From Planctomicrobium sp051466335 (lineage in GTDB: Bacteria > Planctomycetota > Planctomycetia > Planctomycetales > Planctomycetaceae), in NCBI RefSeq assembly GCF_051466335.1, contig NZ_CP195793.1, positions 4,650,001 through 4,714,000 of the forward strand: DNA of 64,000 bases. The letters run 5' to 3'. Both the position numbers and the translations under genes were made by a program. This document shows, piece by piece, positions 1 to 8,021 of this stretch; the first letter of the stretch is position 1; every line of letters begins with the position of its first letter. The notes under the pieces were generated by a model. It worked only from the letters and a program-made list of their open reading frames with translations. It was not told where the DNA came from and did no database searches.

Positions 1-24
1 TGGCGGGATTGCTTCGCGAATCGG

Positions 25-297
25 TCAGTAGTCTTCGGGCAGTAACACAGTTGTCACCGAACGGTCGCACTCCGTGATGATCCAGAAGCGATGCGAACCG
101 GAGCCGTAGGCAGAGAACAACCGGCCTCCATGCCGAAGGGCTTCGTCATTGGTCTGCATGTCCTCGGGGCAGAGATCGCCCCAATCCCCGGCGGCATGAC
201 GCTGCAAGGCGGACAACACTTCCTCGGTGGTGAGCCGCAAGCTGGCATTAGCGGTGATGACCGTTTCGCCGAGCGGAAACAAAACCGCCCAGGTCAT
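25..297 (-). CDS. Conserved plasmid/ICE-type hypothetical protein, 90 aa
   Basis: Function unknown. The 90-residue protein has the pattern I associate with a small family that travels with ArdC genes on plasmids and ICEs: 'GDWGDL' at about residues 38-43, a run around 'NDEALRHGGRL', then 'FWIITECDRS' and a C-terminal 'TTVLLPEDY'. It is probably a compact soluble domain; no signal peptide or membrane segment is visible. Its ATG (297) overlaps the last four bases of the ardC-like gene, so the two are translationally coupled. It is the last gene of the leftward operon that is complete in the window. The family assignment is from memory; the coupling is seen directly. Confidence 0.75.
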   Translation of the reverse strand: MTWAVLFPLGETVITANASLRLTTEEVLSALQRHAAGDWGDLCPEDMQTNDEALRHGGRLFSAYGSGSHRFWIITECDRSVTTVLLPEDY

Positions 298-1202
298 GGC
301 TGTTCTCCCAACTCGTCACTGCCGGGCGGCTGGAGTCCGTGCAGGAAATCGACCGCCCGCTGGGCATGGGCCGCCGCCCGGAAGATGGCCCGCTTGTCTG
401 CCCGGAGTACCTGGAGCCAGTGACTCAGATACGCCGCATGGTCTTCGCGAGGTTCCGGCGTGATACTGAGGTCACAGCACAGGAACGCCGCCCCGATCTC
501 GGCCACCAGTTCCTCGCGGGCATACCCTTCGTCACCGAATGTCTTGCGGCCAAAATCCCGGTCGAGACGGGGCGTGGCTTTGGTCCAATGCGTGATCTCA
601 TGCGCGAGCGTGGAATAATAGCTCTCCGCATCGCGGAACGCGGCGAGCGGCGGCATCTGCACATGATCGGACGAGGGGGAATAGTAGGCGTGGTCGCCAC
701 CATGCTGGATGTCGGCTTCGGTCTGGGTAAAGAACCGGTCGGCGACCTCCATTCGCTGGACGGGATTGCCCGGAGAAACTGCCGGGGCATAGTAATGCGG
801 CGGCAGTCCTTCGATCTGTTCAACATTGAAGACGGTATAGCCTTTGAGGAAAGGAATGCGGTGCTGCGTTTCCTGGCCGTCCTCGCCGGTTTCCGTTTTG
901 GTGATGCGGTCGGCATAAACGACCGATGTTCCCTTGGAACCTTTCTTAATGTCAGCCTGGAGTTCCTTGGCCTGCTTGAAGGTCATCCAGATTGGGACGG
1001 TGAACTTCTGGGAGAGAGCCGATTCCCAAAGGCTCAGCACGTTGATGCCCCTGTAGGGTTGGCCGTTTGCCCGGAGCGGACGGGTAATCGGTCCGGCAGC
1101 GTGTTCGGCGTTCCAGGGCTTGAGCCACGGTCGGACACCGCGTTCCAGATCGGTGATGATCGCGTTCGTGACGCGGGAATAATGATCGATACGGGTTTTC
1201 AT
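294..1202 (-). CDS. ArdC-family antirestriction protein (ssDNA-binding N-domain plus zincin-like metallopeptidase)
   Basis: 302 aa. The N-terminal part (about 5-130) matches the ArdC N-terminal domain: 'ITDLERGVRPWLKPW', 'YRGINVLSLW', then 'FKQAKELQADIKKGSKGTSV'. The C-terminal part is a polyvalent-protein metallopeptidase with the zinc motif HEITH at 201-205 and a downstream 'EELVAEIG' (230-237) that supplies the likely third ligand. ArdC proteins bind the single strand entering a recipient and protect it from restriction; the peptidase role is less clear. It lies between parB and the 90-aa gene in a leftward operon and would be expressed early after transfer. Length and domain order are normal; both active-site parts are intact. 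Confidence 0.9.
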   Translation of the reverse strand: MKTRIDHYSRVTNAIITDLERGVRPWLKPWNAEHAAGPITRPLRANGQPYRGINVLSLWESALSQKFTVPIWMTFKQAKELQADIKKGSKGTSVVYADRITKTETGEDGQETQHRIPFLKGYTVFNVEQIEGLPPHYYAPAVSPGNPVQRMEVADRFFTQTEADIQHGGDHAYYSPSSDHVQMPPLAAFRDAESYYSTLAHEITHWTKATPRLDRDFGRKTFGDEGYAREELVAEIGAAFLCCDLSITPEPREDHAAYLSHWLQVLRADKRAIFRAAAHAQRAVDFLHGLQPPGSDELGEQP

Positions 1203-1256
1203 ATTGGAATCCTTTCCAAGAAAATGGGGCGGACATGGCTGCCCGCCCCGGTTGAA

Positions 1257-3185
1257 TCATGCGGCTTCCTGAGTATTGGCCGTTTGTGATGGTGCAATCT
1301 CGAAGCTCATCCCGACAGGCAACCAATCCTTCAGACGCTCGATTTGCTCCGGTGTCCGTCCCGGCTTTTCGGGATCAGAAAACGCTCGGTGAAGCTGCCC
1401 CACCAACGACGCCTTCTTGTCACCAGCTCGTGAGTGTGCCCAGGCTTCACCGAGAACCTCGCGACCGACGGCCAGCAACTGCTCGCGAGTGATCCGGCCC
1501 AGGAAGTTTTCACTGGTCGGACGCCAGTAGTCGGCGACATTGCCAGAGGTCAGTGACAACGCCACATCGTAGGCGGTCACGTCTTCCTCTGCCGTGGAAG
1601 CCAGTTTCGGTTTCAGCGTCCTGGCCATGCAGTAGGCCAGCAACTCGTGCTTGGCTGCGTCGGGCAACGAACGGAACGCCTCAAAGCGGGCCACTTCCGA
1701 TGTGGGCTGGAGCCACTCGACGGGAAGTGCGTTGGCGATGGAGGCGAACGCATCACCGGCAATGGTCGGTTCCTCATCATCCGAACGATCCTGGCGAGGA
1801 ATCTGGAAACGCACATCCGCTCCCTCATCAACGGAATCCGAGTCGCCCAGCATCAAACTGGCGACCTGGAACACCAGCAGGTCGAACGTCACGGCAGGAT
1901 GTTTGGCCAATTCGACCTGAGCAGCCTCCAAGCGGGCGGCTGCCAGATCGCAGCAAAGGCTCGCGGACAGCGGGGGCTTCGGCTTGACCTTCTCGGGACG
2001 GGTGTCGTCGTCCTCACCCATGAACCGGGTAAGTTCCTTGCGATGTTCCGGTTTCACCAGCCCCTTGTCGAAAAACGGCGTTCCATCCTGACCAATCGAA
2101 ACAAAGCAACCAGCCAAACGCTTCTGGTCGGAGTCGAAACCGATAAAGGCGGCCAACTTCTCTTCGACTTCGTCCAGTTGGTCTTGAAGCTCCTGTTGCC
2201 GGTCGAACGATTCGTCCGATTCGGTTTCCTCCAGCATCTGCTCGATCTCTTCCAGTTCGGCGTCCAGCCGGGCCTTCAGGTCAAGCAATTCGGATGGGGC
2301 ATTGACGAGCTGGGGACGAAGACGTTTGCAACTGCTGATGAGGCTGTAGTCACGCTCAGGATTGATCTCGATCCAGCCCCAGCCTTCGGCTTCCAGTTCC
2401 TGACGGATGGCATCGAGTTTCTGTTCGGCCAGTGCGTGCAGCAGGTCCGGCTGTTCGAGGTAGATGTCTTCCCCGAACAAGTCGGCATGTGTCGAACCAC
2501 CAGCGGCCGTGTAAGCTTCCAGTCCGACGAATCGGGCCAGCTTGCTGCTGGCTTCGATCATCTTCTCGGTCAGGGCATCACGGATCGCTCCCGGATCTTC
2601 CTTCTGCCAGTCCTGAAGGAACTGGTAAACCTTGAGCTGGCGATCATGGTCATCGGTAACGGCGAAGGCCATCAGGCATTCCAGTGTCATCTCATCGTTG
2701 CGGTACTCTTCGAAAAGCTCGGGTGCGATACGGGCTAGCTTCATTCGCTTATGGACGAGGCTTTCCTCAATGCCGAACCGTGTGGCGACTTCGGCGGCGG
2801 TGTGTCCCTTGTTGATCAGTTCGGCAAAGGCTTCAAACTGGTCCGCCGGGTGCATCGCCAAGCGAACGACGTTCTCGGCCAGGCTCATTTCTAAGGCCGA
2901 TTCATCCGTCACGACCTGGCACGGAACTGCGAAGTCTTGCGGTAGCTTGCCTTCGGCTTGTAGTGAGTGGATCGCTTCCAGACGGCGTCCACCCGCAATG
3001 ACGTGGAACAGTCCGTCACTGGCATCCGTGACGACCAGGTTCTGCATCAGGCCGTGCGACAGGATCGACGCCTTCAGTTCTTCTGTGCCGCCCTTGACCA
3101 TCGTGCGACGGGCATTGAGCGGGGATTTTTCCAGCTTGCTGGCTGCGATGACCTGGGGTGAGGAAATGGTTTCGATGTTGGTCAT
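1257..3185 (-). CDS. ParB/RepB/Spo0J-family partition protein, long form
   Basis: 642 aa. The N-terminus is a ParB nuclease-like domain: 'KSPLNARRTM' near 18-27, 'LKASILSHGLMQNLVV' near 37-52, then 'VIAGGRRLEAI' and 'MSLAENVVRLAMHPADQFEAF'. A helix-turn-helix follows at about 130-155 (around 'TAAEVATRFGIEESLVHKRM'). An acidic, probably coiled-coil stretch lies at about 300-345 (repeated E, L and D, with 'EEIEQMLEETESDESF'). The long C-terminal half has no recognised domain and is typical of the large ParB proteins of ICEs. Role: element maintenance or regulation by binding centromere-like sites; no ParA is in the window. A GGAG box sits just before the ATG at 3185. Confidence 0.88.
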   Translation of the reverse strand: MTNIETISSPQVIAASKLEKSPLNARRTMVKGGTEELKASILSHGLMQNLVVTDASDGLFHVIAGGRRLEAIHSLQAEGKLPQDFAVPCQVVTDESALEMSLAENVVRLAMHPADQFEAFAELINKGHTAAEVATRFGIEESLVHKRMKLARIAPELFEEYRNDEMTLECLMAFAVTDDHDRQLKVYQFLQDWQKEDPGAIRDALTEKMIEASSKLARFVGLEAYTAAGGSTHADLFGEDIYLEQPDLLHALAEQKLDAIRQELEAEGWGWIEINPERDYSLISSCKRLRPQLVNAPSELLDLKARLDAELEEIEQMLEETESDESFDRQQELQDQLDEVEEKLAAFIGFDSDQKRLAGCFVSIGQDGTPFFDKGLVKPEHRKELTRFMGEDDDTRPEKVKPKPPLSASLCCDLAAARLEAAQVELAKHPAVTFDLLVFQVASLMLGDSDSVDEGADVRFQIPRQDRSDDEEPTIAGDAFASIANALPVEWLQPTSEVARFEAFRSLPDAAKHELLAYCMARTLKPKLASTAEEDVTAYDVALSLTSGNVADYWRPTSENFLGRITREQLLAVGREVLGEAWAHSRAGDKKASLVGQLHRAFSDPEKPGRTPEQIERLKDWLPVGMSFEIAPSQTANTQEAA

Positions 3186-3256
3186 ATAAACTCCATAAAT
3201 GGTGGGTTGAGAAATGAAACCGGCGGGCGACCGGAGTCGCCCACCGGCATCCGGGG

Positions 3257-3520
3257 TCAGGCGGCTGCCTGAGCGGATTCTTTGCGGCCTTTGGCATCGG
3301 CCTGAAGCTGGTGCATGATCCAGGTGTGGGCCTGGTCAAAGAGCTTGGCCATCGTCAGCAGGTCGTCAAAACCGAGGCTGTCGGTTTCCTTCCAGGTGTC
3401 GTCGCCGTTCTTGTAACTGCGGGTCGGGATGACGCTGTACCAGTTGCCGCGTTCACCCTGGTTACGCCAGATGGTGACTTGCAGGACGCCGATACGGATT
3501 TTGTGTGCAGGCTGTGACAT
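3257..3520 (-). CDS. Conserved small hypothetical protein of the ICE maintenance operon, 87 aa
   Basis: Function unknown. The start at 3520 ('MSQPAHKIRIG') is chosen over an upstream in-frame ATG at 3559 because a good GGAGAA box lies just before it. The protein reads 'VTIWRNQGERGNWYSVIPTRSYK' in pieces, followed by 'LLTMAKLFDQAHTWI' and an Ala/Gln-rich tail. It is compact and soluble, of a type often seen beside parB and antirestriction genes on mobile elements. It is the first gene of the leftward operon parB-ardC-90 aa, about 70 bases ahead of parB. The name given by homology would probably be just hypothetical protein. Confidence 0.75.
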   Translation of the reverse strand: MSQPAHKIRIGVLQVTIWRNQGERGNWYSVIPTRSYKNGDDTWKETDSLGFDDLLTMAKLFDQAHTWIMHQLQADAKGRKESAQAAA

Positions 3521-3626
3521 GAGTATTCTCCTTTTCCTTGTGTTTCCGGCTGCGACCATCGCGGCCTGATGGCACCCGAACCAAAGCCGCTACAGTCCGG
3601 GGCGAAGCGTGCGCAGCGAACCGGGC

Positions 3627-3673
3627 AAGGGGAAAATTGGGGGCGACCTTTAGGGGGAGCCGATTTTCCCCTT
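3627..3673. promoter_or_regulatory. Inverted repeat upstream of the parB operon (candidate centromere or operator site)
   Basis: Perfect 11-bp arms: AAGGGGAAAAT at 3627-3637 and ATTTTCCCCTT at 3663-3673, separated by 25 bases. It lies in the roughly 500-base gap (3521-4026) between the leftward parB operon and the rightward AlpA/integrase module, where no convincing gene is seen. Position next to parB suggests a ParB-binding or regulatory site, but it could also be a transcription-related hairpin. The repeat is seen; the role is inference. Confidence 0.4.
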
Positions 3674-3813
3674 GAGCGGACCGGCGGCGGCTTTAGGCGT
3701 GCCCGTCAGGAAGGCCGCTTTGGTCACGGAAACAATAGATCGAGAAAAGGAGAGCCAGAGCCATCCCCGCCATCTCACAATGCCGCTTTTCTGAGCCAAA
3801 GCACCCTGGCCAA

Positions 3814-3850
3814 GCCGGTCTGGTGATACGCCTCGGTGCCCTCGTTGCAG
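3814..3850 (+). repeat. Left copy of ~35 bp direct repeat flanking the AlpA-integrase module
   Basis: The stretch beginning GCCGG at 3814 and running through CTGGTGATACGCCTCG (3820-3835) to TCGTTGCAG (3842-3850) recurs at 5755-5789. The two copies differ by one substitution and two single-base insertions in this copy. They bracket exactly an AlpA-like gene and a tyrosine integrase, so they are candidate attachment-site halves or arm-type integrase sites. Confidence 0.65.
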
Positions 3851-4026
3851 ACCGCCTCCGGCCATGACGGGCCTCGACGCGGCCTGGATTGGAAACGAGT
3901 GATTCACGCTGGCTCAATGGCTTACGCAGCCATCACGCCTCAAAGCGGCTCTGAGTGCGATTCTCCGAGACAATCGGTGCCGAATCGTGCTATTCTCGAA
4001 GGATGCAGGCACGGCGGAGACCGGCC

Positions 4027-4275
4027 ATGAACGCAGACAGGGACGTGATTATGAATGAGATTCCAGAAACAGGATTTGTGCGACTGACGCAGGTGCTGAG
4101 CGTCATTCCGCTCGGAAAGACATGCTGGTGGGAGGGGGTGAAGTCGGGACGGTTTCCAAAACCGGTCAAGCTGTCGGCTCGCTGTACTGCTTGGAGAGCG
4201 GAAGACATTCGTGAGTTGATCAAAACGCTGTCGGGAACAGCTCCATCAGGGGAGGGAAGTCGTGTGGATCACTGA
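4027..4275 (+). CDS. AlpA-like excisionase/transcriptional regulator
   Basis: 82 aa from the ATG at 4027, chosen because GGAG lies 7 bases ahead; an alternative ATG is at 4051. The sequence 'GFVRLTQVL', 'IPLGKTCWWEGVKSGRFPKP' and 'CTAWRAEDIRELI' is the winged-helix pattern of the AlpA/prophage CP4-57 regulator family: recognition helix around 'KTCWWEGV', then the 'G.FPKPVKL' turn and a conserved W before the last helix. Such proteins activate or assist excision by the neighbouring P4-type integrase. It sits directly upstream of, and in the same direction as, the integrase. The ~275 bases between them hold no further gene. Confidence 0.85.
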   Translation: MNADRDVIMNEIPETGFVRLTQVLSVIPLGKTCWWEGVKSGRFPKPVKLSARCTAWRAEDIRELIKTLSGTAPSGEGSRVDH

Positions 4276-4551
4276 GGCAATAAGGGTTGGGGTACAAAAC
4301 CGGGGTATGTTTCTATTTGTATCTCGCAAATCGTTTTGAATATCAACTGCTTACTATGCTTTCGTGGTTGCTGTCGCCTCCACCATTTTACAGGACGTTA
4401 ATGTCCGTCAATGTCCGCCAAACCAAGACTGGAAGCCAATCACGGGACGATTTCCGCTCGGCCCTGCCCGAACGAACTCGTTGACATCCGCCTCTGAACT
4501 GGGGTACTTATTGAGCCACATACCCCACTTCAACGAAAATGTACCCCGGAT

Positions 4552-5748
4552 ATGCCCAAATGCCTCACTGATGCTACGGTTCGCAATGCAAAGCCTAAAT
4601 CCACACCCTACAAGATGTCCGATGGGGAAGGATTATTCCTTCTCATTACGCCGACCGGTTCCAAATATTGGCGGCTAAGGTATTTCTTTGGCGGGAAAGA
4701 AAAGTTGCTGGCGTTGGGAGTCTATCCGCAAGTGAGTTTGATCGAAGCCCGCGAAAAGCGGATGCACGCTCAAAAGCAACTTGCCGTCGGGACCGACCCT
4801 GGGGAAGCAAAGAAAGAGGAAAAGAAGCAAGAAGTCTTTCAGCGCTCGAATCCGTTCGAGAAGATTGCCGATGAGTGGTTTCGCCAACATGAACCGGAAT
4901 GGGCCACATCTTATAGCGACCGCCTACGCCGCCAGATCGACAGACATCTCCTGCCGAAACTCGGTAAAAGGCCGATTGCAGAAATCAATGCTTCGGATGT
5001 CTTGACCGTACTTCGGGCAATCGAGGCGAAAGGAACACTCGAAACGGCCCACCGCATGAAGCAAGTTGTCGGTCAGATTTTCATGTACGGAATCGCCACG
5101 CAACGGGCGGATCGTAATCCAGTGCCGGACCTGCAAGGCGCCTTGAAGACACCTGTGGTCAAGCATCAGCCTTCCCTGAAGGAAGACGACCTTCCGGAAT
5201 TTCTTGGAAAGCTGGAAGCTTATGAGGGAGGGCTTGTCACCAAGCAGGCACTTCATCTGCTCTTGCTCACATTTGTCCGAACAACCGAGCTACGCGGTGC
5301 GCAATGGGGCGAGTTCAATTGGGACAAGGCGGAATGGAGGATACCCCCAGATCGCATGAAAATGAAGGAATTGCACATCGTGCCGCTGTCGAGGCAGGCG
5401 ATCGGCATTCTTCAGGAATTGCATCCGATCACGGGTCATGGGCACTATGTCTTTCCCAATGAACACAACCTCTCCTCGTTTATGAGCGAAAACACGATGC
5501 TCTACGCTCTGTACCGGATGGGCTATCATGGGCGTGCGACAGGACACGGTTTTCGCAGTACCGCAAGTACGATCCTGAACGAGCATGGGTTTCGCCCCGA
5601 TGTGATCGAGCGGCAGCTTGCCCACGGAGAGCGGGATAAAGTCCGGGCAGCCTACAACCACGCCCAGTACCTGCCAGAACGGCGGGAGATGATGCAGTGG
5701 TGGGCCGATTTTCTCGATCAGATGGCGGCAAAGAAGCCGTCAAAGTAA
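4552..5748 (+). CDS. P4-type tyrosine site-specific recombinase (integrase)
   Basis: 398 aa, full length for the family. The N-terminal DUF4102-type arm-binding domain is at about 1-85 ('LTDATVRNAKP', 'SDGEGLFLLITPTGSKYWRL'). A SAM-like core-binding domain follows at about 100-190 and the catalytic domain at about 205-385. The catalytic residues are present: Arg248 ('TTELRG'), His332 and Arg335 ('GHGFRST'), His358 ('QLAHG') and the nucleophile Tyr368 ('AAYNHAQYL'). It would catalyse integration and excision at attachment sites with AlpA as partner. A near-identical ~30 bp repeat flanks the AlpA-int pair, which suggests that it is, or was, a small independent unit inside the larger element. 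Confidence 0.95.
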   Translation: MPKCLTDATVRNAKPKSTPYKMSDGEGLFLLITPTGSKYWRLRYFFGGKEKLLALGVYPQVSLIEAREKRMHAQKQLAVGTDPGEAKKEEKKQEVFQRSNPFEKIADEWFRQHEPEWATSYSDRLRRQIDRHLLPKLGKRPIAEINASDVLTVLRAIEAKGTLETAHRMKQVVGQIFMYGIATQRADRNPVPDLQGALKTPVVKHQPSLKEDDLPEFLGKLEAYEGGLVTKQALHLLLLTFVRTTELRGAQWGEFNWDKAEWRIPPDRMKMKELHIVPLSRQAIGILQELHPITGHGHYVFPNEHNLSSFMSENTMLYALYRMGYHGRATGHGFRSTASTILNEHGFRPDVIERQLAHGERDKVRAAYNHAQYLPERREMMQWWADFLDQMAAKKPSK

Positions 5749-5754
5749 GTCATC

Positions 5755-5789
5755 GCCGGGCTGGTGATACGCCTCGTGCCTCGTTGCAG
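5755..5789 (+). repeat. Right copy of ~35 bp direct repeat flanking the AlpA-integrase module
   Basis: Starts GCCGGG just after the integrase stop codon, then CTGGTGATACGCCTCG (5761-5776), TGCC and TCGTTGCAG (5781-5789). It matches 3814-3850 in the same orientation apart from one substitution and two single-base gaps. The position immediately downstream of int is typical of an attachment site. Confidence 0.65.
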
Positions 5790-5922
5790 CCTGTATAGAG
5801 GGGAAACTCAACGTGCCGTCTTGGTAATCGGAACCGTGTTTCTGGCATGGTGGTAAGCCTCGCTTTTGTACTGACGTGGTCCGTCATGCGCCAGGGAGAT
5901 GTCACTGCCCTGGTTGGTGTCA

Positions 5923-6030
5923 TACCGCCAACTCGGCAAAGACGACGAGGTTCTGACCGAGACCAGTGAGGCTATGATCCGAGTTGCCATGATTCACCTG
6001 ATGCTCCGCCGACTGCCACCGCTCAGCTAG
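5923..6030 (+). pseudogene. C-terminal remnant of an IS5-family transposase
   Basis: One frame reads 'YRQLGKDDEVLTETSEA' and continues through 'MIRVAMIHLMLRRL' to a TAG at 6028-6030. This is the characteristic last ~35 residues of IS5-type DDE transposases, which typically end in '.RRLSKDYEVL..TSEA...AM..LMLRRL'. The rest of the transposase is absent upstream. It marks the left edge of the lipase/coiled-coil cargo block; a second, inverted remnant lies at 12.56-12.75 kb. Confidence 0.7.
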
Positions 6031-6081
6031 TTTTCAGCCATGCTGTAAGATCGGATTTGCTAAACCATACTTCTCACTTGG

Positions 6082-7986
6082 TTAGAGCGATGGCCCAGTA
6101 TCAGAGCTGCCGTGATCCGAGTAATGATCTGATGGGTCGTTATGGTGGCTCGTGTCGTGCTCAGAGCTACTGTCTTGATGTGTGACGTGATCGACCCAGC
6201 TTGTCTGTTGCTGCGAATGATCATGGGGAGCAACTTGCTCGACCCAACTGCTGGCAGGTGTATCGCGGTCATGGGACAAGGTGTCTTCTTCACGCCCGGT
6301 GAGCATATGCTGGAATGCCGACTGCACCTGGCTGCCCCATCCGTCCTGTGGTTCCTCGCGGGTTGGTTCTTGCTGGGCGTGATGGGAAAATGGGTTTTCG
6401 ATTTGTGTAAGACTGCCAATGCTTCCCAAAAACTCCATGATCCCACCAGAATGATTCTCCGGCGGGGTCGCCGACTGTTCGGCAGTGTGATGGCCCAACA
6501 CGTCGGTAATGCTGCCAAAGGCACCGAGGATGTCATGCTTGCTTTCATGCTGCGAGGCAGTCTCTTGTTGCCCCGGATCGACAAGGCCCTGGAATTGAGC
6601 AGCACCCACGCCAATATCGGGCCATTCCATCGTGACCTCCCGAGGTTGTTCAGGTCCATGCGAGTCAATGGGAGCCGCAGGTCCTGTTGCCCATGACTGG
6701 ATTTCCGGCCATTGCGGAGCTGGCATTGCTGTAGGCTGGTCCGGGGCAACATCGGGAATTTTGTCGGGATGAACCACCTCTTGCACGGGCTGGTGAATAG
6801 CCGCTGCAATGTTCTCGACAAATTGCGAGGGTGCTTCAGGAGGCGTGACGGCATCATTGGCAGGCTGTATCTGCTGCGGAACAGTGTCCCACGAATGAAT
6901 CTCTGGCCATTGCAGTTCCGGTGACATTGCGGATTGGTTCACTGGACCGTCTGTGACTTCCGTTGGATGCGCCTTGTTCTCCATAGGCTGATCCGTGGTA
7001 GCCGCGAACATGTCGTGCAGCGGAGCTTGTGCATTCGGTTGAGCAGCGTCGGCAGGCTGAGGATTCAGATGTGATTCGAGCGAATGAATACCATCGCCGA
7101 CTGTCCATTCCGCCTTGCTCGGAATATGGTCGGCTGCCTGTTCAACTGTCGGTATTCCGTAAATTGGCCCCATGCGTTCCTGTGCCGTCGCATCTTGTAA
7201 TAGGGCATGACCGTAAGCAGCACTGTGATTGTCAATTGCATCCTTTGCAATCTGATACCCCAGCATTATATCAGCCAGTTCTTGGATTGGGCGCGTATCA
7301 TCATGTGGAACATTTTCAAGGAGAGTAGTGCTTATTTCATATTGCCGCTCTTGCTTCTCTGCCTGGCCATGTAAAGACGGATTGTCAATCTGTTCGACCG
7401 CACCAACGTGAGCACCATGACCACTTACGATATCTCCTTGTGTCACATGAGCGACAATCTTTTCCGAATAGTCTGCATTCTGGTAAGTACCCGCTGGTAC
7501 ACCATTTACGATTTCCAATTGGGCCAGTTGTTCTTTTTCTCCCGGAGCGTTGAACGTACTCGCCCGGCCGTCAGTGGAAATAGCCACCAAGCTTGCCAGA
7601 TTGCCGCCGAGAGAATGGCCAACCTGAGATATCGCACTAACAGGCACTTCTCCCAATTCACTGATTGCGGCAGCAAACGACATCGCGTCTTTATACTGAT
7701 CCGTGGGAACAGCATGGTGCAGGATTTGTCTATCTGCGGTCAGCAGATCCTTCGAGTCATCGAGTTCCGTGCCGCGATGCGCAATTATGATCTGTTCAGG
7801 ATGCTCGATATTCTGGTATGCCACGCCGTAATATCCGGTGTCTTTCCCAATTCCAAGTGAATATGAAATTGCTAATATCGTCCAACCGTGCGGCGGTACA
7901 CCTCCATTGTCCAGGTATGATTGTAGCGCAATGTAATAGTCACGCTCGGCGTCTTTATCTTCGCTGTCTTTTCTTTCTGCTGTCAT
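6082..7986 (-). CDS. Lipase-like alpha/beta hydrolase with long disordered repeat-containing C-terminal tail
   Basis: 634 aa. Residues about 15-200 look like a class-3 lipase / Mbeg1-like (DUF2974-type) hydrolase: 'YYGVAYQN', 'IIIAHRGTE', nucleophile elbow GHSLGG (123-128, Ser125), 'TFNAPG', and 'VTQGDIVSGHGAH', which may carry the Asp and His. From about 300 onward it is low complexity, rich in Pro, Gln, His and Ser. It contains three imperfect copies of [QE]WP[ED]I (359-363, 425-429, 454-458) and a paired 'SSWVEQVAPHD'/'TSWVDHVTHQD' near the end. No signal peptide is visible. It is the last gene of a leftward trio with the exported 203-aa protein and the 988-aa coiled-coil protein (gaps of 35 and 15 bases), so the three probably act together. 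Substrate unknown; a membrane-attacking effector is one possibility. Confidence 0.7.
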   Translation of the reverse strand: MTAERKDSEDKDAERDYYIALQSYLDNGGVPPHGWTILAISYSLGIGKDTGYYGVAYQNIEHPEQIIIAHRGTELDDSKDLLTADRQILHHAVPTDQYKDAMSFAAAISELGEVPVSAISQVGHSLGGNLASLVAISTDGRASTFNAPGEKEQLAQLEIVNGVPAGTYQNADYSEKIVAHVTQGDIVSGHGAHVGAVEQIDNPSLHGQAEKQERQYEISTTLLENVPHDDTRPIQELADIMLGYQIAKDAIDNHSAAYGHALLQDATAQERMGPIYGIPTVEQAADHIPSKAEWTVGDGIHSLESHLNPQPADAAQPNAQAPLHDMFAATTDQPMENKAHPTEVTDGPVNQSAMSPELQWPEIHSWDTVPQQIQPANDAVTPPEAPSQFVENIAAAIHQPVQEVVHPDKIPDVAPDQPTAMPAPQWPEIQSWATGPAAPIDSHGPEQPREVTMEWPDIGVGAAQFQGLVDPGQQETASQHESKHDILGAFGSITDVLGHHTAEQSATPPENHSGGIMEFLGSIGSLTQIENPFSHHAQQEPTREEPQDGWGSQVQSAFQHMLTGREEDTLSHDRDTPASSWVEQVAPHDHSQQQTSWVDHVTHQDSSSEHDTSHHNDPSDHYSDHGSSDTGPSL

Positions 7987-8021
7987 ATCATTTCATCCCC
8001 TTCCTTCAGTTGATTCTATGG

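Noticed and set aside
339..1289. Long plus-strand open frame opposite the ardC gene (316 codons)
   Set aside because: It is the shadow of ardC. The minus-strand frame has clear ArdC motifs including HEITH; the plus frame shows no family resemblance.
1647..2738. Long plus-strand open frame opposite parB (363 codons)
   Set aside because: Shadow of the ParB gene; composition follows the complement of its codons and no motif is recognisable.
3569..3826. Plus-strand 85-codon frame in the gap before the integrase module
   Set aside because: Basic, low-information translation over an inverted repeat; no ribosome site and no resemblance to known proteins.
5808..5990. Minus-strand 60-codon frame beside the direct repeat
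   Set aside because: It overlaps the IS5 transposase remnant, which is recognisable on the plus strand; no support for a minus gene.
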